A DNA stretch of 14,254 nucleotides, taken from Serpentinimonas sp. Lineage in GTDB: Bacteria > Pseudomonadota > Gammaproteobacteria > Burkholderiales > Burkholderiaceae_C. The DNA is taken from the NCBI GenBank assembly GCA_025458665.1, contig JALOSG010000156.1:1-14254 (forward strand), in the 5' to 3' direction. The notes below the pieces were generated by a model. It did no database searches. It was given only the letters and a program-made list of their open reading frames with translations, and was not told the origin of the DNA. Positions 7,582-13,372 of the stretch are shown piece by piece. The position numbers were made by a program, and so were the translations under genes. The number at the start of each line of letters is the position of its first letter. The stretch's first letter is position 1.

Positions 7582-7998
7582 ATGAAAAAGTCTTCCGCCT
7601 TTGCATCCGCCATCGCCCTGGCCGCCGCCGCCCTGACCGCTGGCCACGCTGTAGCCGCCGATCCTGCCGCTGCCAAGACCCGCGAACAGGTCCGCGCCGA
7701 ACTGGCCGAAGCCCAGCGCACCGGCAACTTCATCGTGGACGGCCAGACCGGCCTGCTGGCTCGCCAAATGTTCCCTGGCCAGTACCCCGCCGAGCAAACC
7801 GCCCAGGGGAAGACCCGCGCCCAGGTGAAGCAGGAGCTGGCCGAAGCCCAGCGCACCGGCAACATCGTGGTGGATGGTGAGACCGGCCTGCTGGCCCGCC
7901 AGATGTTCCCGGGCCAGTACCCGCAGAACGCTGTGGCCCAGGGCAGCGAGCGCGGCCAGGAAGTGGCCGGTCGCGAGCGCGCCACGCGCAGCAACTGA
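7582..7998 (+). CDS. Secreted DUF4148 protein with two tandem repeats
   Basis: The start chosen is ATG 7582, which has AAGGA eight bases before it and opens a clean signal peptide: MKK, an alanine-rich core and cleavage after AVA at residue 25. The frame stays open upstream to 7486, but that part is AT-rich and unlike protein. The 138-residue product has a mature part made of two 45-residue units (32-76 and 77-121). Each begins KTR-QV, continues ELAEAQRTGN, then a VDG-TGLLARQMFPGQYP core and a closing AQG, followed by a short charged tail with a relic of a third unit (SERGQEVAG). DUF4148 proteins are small periplasmic or secreted proteins common in Burkholderiales and of unknown function. Most copies I know have one unit, so the doubling is notable. 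It is divergent from the LysR gene and is followed by a strong terminator, so it is probably transcribed alone. Confidence 0.85.
   Translation: MKKSSAFASAIALAAAALTAGHAVAADPAAAKTREQVRAELAEAQRTGNFIVDGQTGLLARQMFPGQYPAEQTAQGKTRAQVKQELAEAQRTGNIVVDGETGLLARQMFPGQYPQNAVAQGSERGQEVAGRERATRSN
7675..7944 (+). repeat. Two 135-bp tandem direct repeats inside the DUF4148 gene
   Basis: Unit 1 is 7675-7809 and unit 2 is 7810-7944. The period is exactly 135 bp, or 45 codons. Stretches such as GGCCGAAGCCCAGCGCACCG are identical, while other positions differ mostly at third bases, so the duplication is real but not brand new. Confidence 0.85.
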
Positions 7999-8028
7999 GT
8001 CCTGACCCGGCCTGCCGGGTGAACCAGG

Positions 8029-8064
8029 AAAGACGCCGTCGCCTCAGGGCTGCGGCGTCTTTTT
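8029..8064 (+). terminator. Intrinsic terminator after the DUF4148 gene
   Basis: A 10-bp stem (AAAGACGCCG at 8029-8038 with CGGCGTCTTT at 8053-8062) closes a 14-base loop and runs into a T-tract ending at 8064. It is the best terminator in the window. The stop codon of the convergent lipocalin gene (8044-8046) lies in the loop, so the element is shared; on the minus strand the T-run is only three bases, so termination there would be weaker. A second small hairpin, ACCCGG-CCTG-CCGGGT at 8005-8020, precedes it. Confidence 0.8.
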
Positions 8065-8679
8065 CAATGCAGACACATCGAAGCCCAGCGCCACCAGGCG
8101 CTGGAGCAGCGCCTCGTAAACCGCCACCAGGCGCTGGAGCAGCGCCTCGTAAACGTCGGGCGCCACTTGCGGGGTGCGCGACAGAATCCACAAGTATTCC
8201 CGTGTGGGCTCGCTCACCGCGACCAGCTGGTAGGCGGGGTCCAGGTCAATCACCCAGTAATTGCCCCACACCAGCGGAATGAAGGACAGCCAGGCAGGCG
8301 CAAAGCGCACCTTCAGCCGCGGTGAGGTCTCGCCACCCAGCTGGCGTGCCACCCCGGCCGCCTCTATCCATTCCCCGCTCTCGCGCCGGCAGCGGTTGAG
8401 CACCTGCACCCGACCGGCATCCTCGCCCTGTGCAATGAGGCTGTAGCTGGCTTGCGTACCCGCTGCACATTTGCGCTGGAAGAAGTTGGGGTAGTTGGCA
8501 ATCTCGTACCAGGTGCCCATGTAGCGCGCCACGTCGATGGCGGCGACCGTGGGCAGTTCGGCAGATGGGCTGTTCTGGGTGCCGGGACTGGTACTGGCGT
8601 GGGCCGGCACAGGGGCAGCGCACGCAGCCCAGACCGCCAGGGACAGCAGCAGCGGAAGGAGTGGTTTCATTCGCCTCAT
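8044..8679 (-). CDS. Blc-type bacterial lipocalin, exported
   Basis: This 211-residue protein is a bacterial lipocalin of the Blc/apolipoprotein D type, a beta-barrel that binds fatty acids or lysophospholipids at the cell envelope. The lipocalin signature MGTWYEIANYPNFFQRKC starts at 54, and the Blc hallmark YWVIDLDPAYQLVAVSEPTR, followed by EYLWILSRTP, spans 141-170. The N-terminus is a signal peptide. Cys20 follows VWAA, a poor lipobox because Trp is at -3, so cleavage after AHA (residue 28) as a soluble periplasmic protein is equally possible. VYEALLQRLVA occurs twice in direct succession (176-186 and 187-197) in the C-terminal helix, from a 33-bp duplication. The start at 8679 overlaps the stop of the upstream PAS-PAS-GGDEF-EAL gene by ATGA, suggesting translational coupling; ATG 8670 (MKPLLP) is an alternative three codons in. 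The stop falls in the shared terminator loop. Confidence 0.9.
   Translation of the reverse strand: MRRMKPLLPLLLSLAVWAACAAPVPAHASTSPGTQNSPSAELPTVAAIDVARYMGTWYEIANYPNFFQRKCAAGTQASYSLIAQGEDAGRVQVLNRCRRESGEWIEAAGVARQLGGETSPRLKVRFAPAWLSFIPLVWGNYWVIDLDPAYQLVAVSEPTREYLWILSRTPQVAPDVYEALLQRLVAVYEALLQRLVALGFDVSALKKTPQP
8089..8154 (-). repeat. Perfect 33-bp tandem duplication in the lipocalin gene
   Basis: Bases 8089-8121 and 8122-8154 are identical over all 33 positions, and the match stops on both sides. It is exactly 11 codons in phase with the gene, giving VYEALLQRLVA twice. Absence of any third-base change points to a very recent event, or to an assembly artefact. Confidence 0.95.
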
Positions 8680-10823
8680 GTACGTCCGTCCAGCAGCATG
8701 GCCTCGAAAGCCTTGGCGGGCATGGGACGCGCAAAGTGGTAGCCCTGCGCAAAGTCACATTCGATCTGGCGCAGCAGTTCGAGCTGCTGCGCGGTCTCGA
8801 CCCCTTCGGCCACCACCTTGAGACCCAGCGCATGGGCCATCTTGATGATGGCTTCGATGAGGGTCAGGTCGGCCCGGCGGGTGTCTATGTGCTGAACAAA
8901 AGAGCGGTCGATCTTGAGGAAATCGATATCGAGCCGGTTGAGGTAAGACAGCGCGGAATAGCCCACACCGAAGTCGTCTATGGCCACCTGGATACCCGCA
9001 TCGCGGTAATGCAGCAGGCACTCCTGCGTGGCTTCGTTGACATCGATGAGCAGCCCCTCGGTGATCTCGATGGTGAGCGCGTGGCCGGGAACGCCACGCT
9101 GGCGCATGCGCTGAACCCACACGTGGTCGCGGCGGTAGCGGGCCTGGAATTGCAGCGGTGACTTGTTGATGCTGACCTGCACGTCGCGCCCGGTCAGCTC
9201 GCGCCAGCGTGCCAGCCACTGCAGCGCTTCCTCGAACACCCACTCCCCCAGATCACCGATGAAACCGCTGTCTTCGGCCAGCGGAATGAACTCGCCGGGC
9301 GGAATGGGGCCCAGCGTGGGGTGGTTCCAGCGCAGCAAGGCTTCGGCCTTGTGCACCATCCCGGTGGCCAGATCGACGATGGGCTGAAAGTTCAGGCAGA
9401 ACTGTTGCTCGGCCAGGCCGGTGCGCATCTGACTGACCAGGCGAAGGCGGCGCTGGGAGGCCTGCTCCAGGTCGGGCGTGTAGAAGGTGTAGCAGTTGCG
9501 GCCACGGCTCTTGCTCAGGTACATGGCCTGGTCGGCACAGCGCAACAAAGACTCCGCGTCCTGCCCATCGTCCGGGTAGAGAACGATACCCACGCTGGCC
9601 GACACGTTCACCACGTGGCCGTCCAGATCGAACGGAGCGCCCATGTTCTCGACAATGTTCTCGGCGGTGCGGATAGCCAGCCGGGGTTCCTGCAGCTCCG
9701 GAATGAGCACCACGAACTCATCGCCGCCCATGCGCGCCACCGTGTCGGAAGCGCGTACGGCATGTTGCAGCCGCCGGGCGGCTTGCGCCAGCAACAGGTC
9801 GCCCTGCGCATGGCCGAGCGTGTCGTTGATTTCCTTGAAGCGGTCGAGATCGATGAACATGACCGCTATCCGCCCGCCGGTGCGGTGGGACTGGGCAATC
9901 TTCTGGGCCAGCCGGTCCTGCAGCAGGATGCGGTTGGGCAGGCCGGTGAGCGTGTCGTAATGGGCCTGATCCCAGATCTGGCGCTCGGCCTTCTTGCGCT
10001 CGGAGATGTCCAAAATGAGCGCCACGAAGCTCGGGCGATCACCGTGGGTATCCATCTGCAGGTGCACCAGCACGTCGTAGAGGCTGCCGTCGGCCCGCTG
10101 GTGCACGGTCTCGAACTTGAGCAGTTCTTGCTCGCCGCTGAGCAAGGGGGCGATCATGGCGCGGAACTGGGCCTCGTCCATTTCCGGCTTGATGTCCACG
10201 GGCGTCATCTGGCCCAGCTGCTCCGCGGTGTAACCCAGGTTGGCCCGGGCCCCTGCATTCACATAGCTGAAATGCAGGGTCTTGGCATCGAAGAGGTAAA
10301 TTTCGTTGAGGCTGCGCTCCACCACGTGGGCCAACTGGTCACGGTGCCGAGTAGCGCGGCGCCGCTCGGTGATGTCGTGCCAGTGGATGACCCAGCCACA
10401 GAAAACATCTCCCTCGGTCTGCGCGGCCACTCGGCGCTCGAACACCCGGCCGTCCTTCATGGCGATTTCGCTCACATACACGTCGCGCAAGTCGCTGCCC
10501 TGCCGCTCTGGCAACTCCAGAGCCCGCGGGTTCTCCACCATGGGCGTGCAGAACTCCCGCACCACCGACGCCTTGGTCAGGCCCACCACCACACCGTCGA
10601 TCTTCCAGAGATCCAGGTAGCGCCGGTTGCAGGTGACGATGGTGTCATCCAGGTCTACCACCACGATGCCGTCGGGCGAAGATTCCAGCGTGGTCCGCAG
10701 CACCTGCAAGGCGCTCAGGTTGGCCTGCTGCTCCAGTTCAGCCCTGAGGCGTTCGCGCCGCTCCCAGGCAGCAGGCGCCCCTGGGGGAGCCGTGCTGGCG
10801 GGCGGCGGCGGTGTGGCTGTCAT
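8676..10823 (-). CDS. PAS-PAS-GGDEF-EAL cyclic di-GMP signalling protein
   Basis: This 715-residue protein has no membrane segment. After a Pro/Ala-rich start it has PAS 1 (about 36-153, SSPDGIVVVDLDDTIVTCNR), PAS 2 (about 160-276, ending LILDISERKKAE), a GGDEF domain (about 285-445) and an EAL domain (about 458-708). GGDEF is intact at 366-370 and the inhibitory site RASD is present at 357-360, so feedback by product is expected. The EAL domain has Glu494 in EALLRW, Asn553, TEG at 588-590, Asp616/Asp617 in DDFGVGYSAL, Lys637, Glu673 and Gln693, so hydrolysis should be possible. ATG 10823 is the only usual start after an in-frame stop, yet no Shine-Dalgarno is visible. Its stop overlaps the lipocalin start (ATGA). 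It is divergent from the three-PAS GGDEF gene. The ligand of the PAS domains is not evident. Confidence 0.95.
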   Translation of the reverse strand: MTATPPPPASTAPPGAPAAWERRERLRAELEQQANLSALQVLRTTLESSPDGIVVVDLDDTIVTCNRRYLDLWKIDGVVVGLTKASVVREFCTPMVENPRALELPERQGSDLRDVYVSEIAMKDGRVFERRVAAQTEGDVFCGWVIHWHDITERRRATRHRDQLAHVVERSLNEIYLFDAKTLHFSYVNAGARANLGYTAEQLGQMTPVDIKPEMDEAQFRAMIAPLLSGEQELLKFETVHQRADGSLYDVLVHLQMDTHGDRPSFVALILDISERKKAERQIWDQAHYDTLTGLPNRILLQDRLAQKIAQSHRTGGRIAVMFIDLDRFKEINDTLGHAQGDLLLAQAARRLQHAVRASDTVARMGGDEFVVLIPELQEPRLAIRTAENIVENMGAPFDLDGHVVNVSASVGIVLYPDDGQDAESLLRCADQAMYLSKSRGRNCYTFYTPDLEQASQRRLRLVSQMRTGLAEQQFCLNFQPIVDLATGMVHKAEALLRWNHPTLGPIPPGEFIPLAEDSGFIGDLGEWVFEEALQWLARWRELTGRDVQVSINKSPLQFQARYRRDHVWVQRMRQRGVPGHALTIEITEGLLIDVNEATQECLLHYRDAGIQVAIDDFGVGYSALSYLNRLDIDFLKIDRSFVQHIDTRRADLTLIEAIIKMAHALGLKVVAEGVETAQQLELLRQIECDFAQGYHFARPMPAKAFEAMLLDGRT

Positions 10824-11066
10824 GGCGACGGCGGTAAGGTGGGCGAACGGGGAATGGTGGCTCCGGGTCTCAGCAGATTCTTTTTATGGCTGATTCAATT
10901 TATCACTTAATACGCAGTTAGGCCAGCATGTGGCCCCAACGGGTCTATTGATTTCCCAGTTCGGCTGCGTTGTAATGCCCATGCCGCGTTCATTCCGCCC
11001 GTCCAGTTCCTACCGGCCTCACCCCGCGCCCACCCCACGGACCCGCCCCCAACGCTTGCTTGCGCC
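10824..11066. promoter_or_regulatory. Intergenic region between two divergent c-di-GMP genes
   Basis: This 243-bp gap separates the two divergent GGDEF genes. The part at 10878-10920 is AT-rich against a GC-rich background and is the likely promoter zone. TAATAC at 10908-10913 (plus) could be a -10, and TTGAAT at 10898-10893 (minus) a -35, but neither has a good partner hexamer at normal spacing. Neither gene has a recognisable Shine-Dalgarno. No coding potential was seen. Confidence 0.35.
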
Positions 11067-12929
11067 ATGTCCAACCTGCACCACGCCACGCTGGGCGAAA
11101 TCCTTGATGGTCTGGACCTGGGCATCTGCGTGTTCGACGCCGAGGACCGTGCGCTGTACTGGAACCGCACTTTCTACAAGCTGTTCCCGGAACACGAGGG
11201 GCACATCTACGCCGGTGAACCCTACCGCGAGAACCTGCGGCGCTTCTACACCGTGCGTCTGAGCGACGACCTCGCCAACATAGAGAGCTACATAGACACC
11301 AGCGTCGCACGCCACCGGGCACAAAACCGTGCCTACGAATTCGAGCACCACGGCCGCATGGTGCGGTCCTCGTCACTGCCCATGTCCGACGGCAGTCGTG
11401 TGCGCATCTGGCGCGCTGAAGCGACGGGGGTGCCTCTGTGCGCTGCCCCCCCGATCACGCTGAGCGACCGCAACGACCGCTCCAGCGCAGCCAGCGCCGA
11501 TTTGCTCGACCGGGTGCCCGACGGACTGGCCATTTGCCAGCGGGATGGCCAAATCCACTGGGTCAACGAGCGCTTTTTGCAGATGTACCAACTGCCGCGG
11601 CGCCACGTGGCCCTGGGTGTCACGTTCGGAGCGCTGTATGAACTGGTCTGGTCGGGAGCTGGCGGCCAGGGCGAAGACCCCGCCGAGGCGGCAATCCGGC
11701 AGGAACTGCTCGATACCGGCAAACAGTTGCTGGCCCACCACCTGAACTACGCCGGCGTCCCTTTCGAGCTGCCGCTGCCCGGTCAGCGTTTTGTGCGCAT
11801 CATTGCCAGCCCCACCGACGCCCAGACGGTGTTTTTCACCCACGTGGACATCACCGAACTCAAGCGCCAGCAACAGCGCCTGGCCGCAGCCGAACAAGAG
11901 GCCAGGGAAAGCAGTGCCATGCTGGAGCAGAAGTCGGCCCTGCTGGAAGCCACGCTGGAGAATATGGAACAGGGCGTCACCATGGTGAGCGCCAGCGGGC
12001 GCGTGGAGCTGTTCAACAGCCGGGTACTCGATCTGCTGGACGTTCCGCGCAGCGTGCTGGAAGCCAAACCGTTGCTGAGCACGCTGCTGGCCTACCAGCG
12101 CGAGCGCGGGGAGTTCGACCAGGCGTCGGACGCGCTGCGCCTGCAACTGGCCGCCGACGAGCAGGGGCGGTTCTGCGACGCGTACGAACGCCTGCGCCCC
12201 AACGGCAAGCTGCTGGAGGTGCGCACCGTGCCGGTGGAAGGCGGACTGCTGCTACAGACTTACACCGATATCACGGAGCGGCGCCGCACCGAAGAACGCA
12301 TCCGCCACGCCGCCAACCACGACCCTCTCACCGGCCTCATGAACCGGCGCATGTTCATGGAGTGCCTCAACGCCGAGGTGGCGCTGGCTCGGCGCACCGG
12401 CAAAGGCTGCGCGGTGCTCTACATAGACCTGGACGGCTTCAAACCGGTGAACGACCGGTTTGGTCACGCGGTGGGCGACGCCGCACTGGTGCAGGTGGCC
12501 CGGACCATCCAGGGTATCGCGCGCGAGTCGGACTTTGTCGCCCGACTGGGTGGCGACGAGTTCGCGGTGCTGCAGCGTGGTGTGCAGGACAGCGGCGTGG
12601 CAGCAGGACTGGCCCGGCGGCTGCTGGCCGGTATCTGCCAGAGCCTCGAGATCGAGGGGCTGGAGGTGGTGCTGGGAGCCTCCATTGGTGTGGCGATGTG
12701 CCCGGGTGATGCCGACCGACCCGATGTGTTGCTGCGCCGTGCCGACCACGCCATGTACCAGGCCAAGACCCGCAGCGAGGGGAGCGAGAACAAGGTGCAG
12801 ATGTTCGAGCCCGAGCCGCTGTGCGCCAAGGCCGCCCAGGCTGTTCAGGCTGAAGGCGGCCCGGCCAAACCCACTGCGCCCACTACCCCCACTGCGCCCG
12901 GCACCGCCGTGAGGTCCGACCCGGTCTGA
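11067..12929 (+). CDS. Three-PAS GGDEF diguanylate cyclase
   Basis: This 620-residue protein has no membrane segment and no EAL domain. Three PAS-like units of the PAS_7 style are seen: about 10-117 (LDGLDLGICVFDAEDRALYW), about 145-263 (RVPDGLAICQRDGQIHWVNE) and about 294-403 (LENMEQGVTMVSASGRVELF). A helical, probably coiled-coil segment (263-295, LKRQQQRLAAAEQEARESSA) joins the second and third. The GGDEF domain (about 410-578) has intact NHDPLTGLMNR, DLDGFK and GGDEF at 495-499, with the inhibitory RESD at 486-489. The prediction is an active, feedback-controlled cyclase answering a soluble or redox-type cue. A Pro/Thr-rich tail (602-614) comes from an 18-bp partial repeat. The ATG at 11067 lacks a clear Shine-Dalgarno, and I found no better upstream start. 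It is divergent from the PAS-PAS-GGDEF-EAL gene, so the two may share regulation and oppose each other. Confidence 0.93.
   Translation: MSNLHHATLGEILDGLDLGICVFDAEDRALYWNRTFYKLFPEHEGHIYAGEPYRENLRRFYTVRLSDDLANIESYIDTSVARHRAQNRAYEFEHHGRMVRSSSLPMSDGSRVRIWRAEATGVPLCAAPPITLSDRNDRSSAASADLLDRVPDGLAICQRDGQIHWVNERFLQMYQLPRRHVALGVTFGALYELVWSGAGGQGEDPAEAAIRQELLDTGKQLLAHHLNYAGVPFELPLPGQRFVRIIASPTDAQTVFFTHVDITELKRQQQRLAAAEQEARESSAMLEQKSALLEATLENMEQGVTMVSASGRVELFNSRVLDLLDVPRSVLEAKPLLSTLLAYQRERGEFDQASDALRLQLAADEQGRFCDAYERLRPNGKLLEVRTVPVEGGLLLQTYTDITERRRTEERIRHAANHDPLTGLMNRRMFMECLNAEVALARRTGKGCAVLYIDLDGFKPVNDRFGHAVGDAALVQVARTIQGIARESDFVARLGGDEFAVLQRGVQDSGVAAGLARRLLAGICQSLEIEGLEVVLGASIGVAMCPGDADRPDVLLRRADHAMYQAKTRSEGSENKVQMFEPEPLCAKAAQAVQAEGGPAKPTAPTTPTAPGTAVRSDPV
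12870..12899 (+). repeat. Short 18-bp-period repeat encoding the Pro/Thr tail
   Basis: CCCACTGCGCCC occurs at 12870-12881 and again at 12888-12899, coding PTAP twice near the end of the three-PAS cyclase. It looks like a low-complexity expansion of a disordered tail. Confidence 0.6.
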
Positions 12930-12960
12930 GCCGGTGTGACCCGGTGTGACCCGGCCGACA
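12921..12960. repeat. 10-bp tandem repeats at the 3' end of the cyclase gene
   Basis: Four consecutive 10-mers begin with CCGG. The middle two (12931-12940 and 12941-12950) are identical (CCGGTGTGAC), and the first, CCGGTCTGAG, contains the cyclase stop codon. The last, CCGGCCGACA, is diverged and runs into the terminator-like hairpin. Confidence 0.7.
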
Positions 12961-12983
12961 GTAGCCAGTGCAGCGGGCTACTG
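12959..12983. terminator. Hairpin between convergent genes, likely bidirectional terminator
   Basis: CAGTAGCC (12959-12966) pairs perfectly with GGCTACTG (12976-12983) across a 9-base loop. It sits in the 64-bp gap between the converging three-PAS cyclase and the 102-residue gene. It has no T-run on either strand, so its strength is uncertain. Confidence 0.5.
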
Positions 12984-12993
12984 CCACGCGCGT

Positions 12994-13302
12994 TCAGCCG
13001 CCGCCACGGTGGGTCTCCAGATCGAACTTTTTCTGCACCGCGTAGCGCGCATCGGCATCGAAGCCGCTGTAGCTGAACTCCACCGAGAGCTGCGGCATGA
13101 CCAGCAAGGCAATGCGGTGTTGGGGCAGGTCGTGCCAGCTGAGAGTCAGGGTACCGCCAGGAAACTGCGCGGTGCAGGACGCGCCATCGGCAGCCACGGT
13201 GCGGGTGGCGGTGGGCAGTGCACGCGGCAGCCAGCTCAGGAGTTCGGGGGCGGTGCAGCCCATGACGCGCACAAAGCGCTCGGGCACAAAGGTCGGTGTC
13301 AT
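12994..13302 (-). CDS. Small hypothetical protein (102 residues) ending in RGGG
   Basis: I chose ATG 13302 (MTPTFVPERFVRVMGC); an in-frame TTG at 13311 would add three residues, and neither has a good Shine-Dalgarno. No signal peptide or membrane segment is present. The protein has a short helix-like part (APELLSWLPRALP, 18-30) and then strand-like parts: TLTLSWHDLP, RIALLVMPQLSVEFSYSGF and RYAVQKKFDL. It ends ETHRGGG. I recall similar small proteins with a FDL-T-RGGG ending in Comamonadaceae-type genomes, all without known function, but I cannot verify that here. Cysteines are at 16 and 43. It lies 70 nt downstream of the SulP gene on the same strand, with a hairpin between them. Confidence 0.7.
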   Translation of the reverse strand: MTPTFVPERFVRVMGCTAPELLSWLPRALPTATRTVAADGASCTAQFPGGTLTLSWHDLPQHRIALLVMPQLSVEFSYSGFDADARYAVQKKFDLETHRGGG

Positions 13303-13318
13303 GGCCGCCAACTGTAAG

Positions 13319-13365
13319 CCAAAGGCGCTGGTGGCGCAGGGAGGCGTAGGGGACTCCGCCTTTGG
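13319..13365 (-). terminator. Hairpin between the SulP gene and the 102-residue gene
   Basis: CCAAAGGCG (13319-13327) and CGCCTTTGG (13357-13365) form a perfect 9-bp stem with a 29-base loop. It lies just after the SulP stop and just before the next start on the minus strand. It could end or attenuate the SulP transcript, or fold in a shared mRNA. There is no T-run to decide. Confidence 0.35.
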
Positions 13366-13372
13366 GCCGCGG

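Noticed and set aside
9321..10910. Plus-strand open frame of 529 codons opposite the PAS-PAS-GGDEF-EAL gene
   Set aside because: It is a codon-bias shadow: the opposite strand encodes a complete multi-domain protein with all motifs, while this frame shows none.
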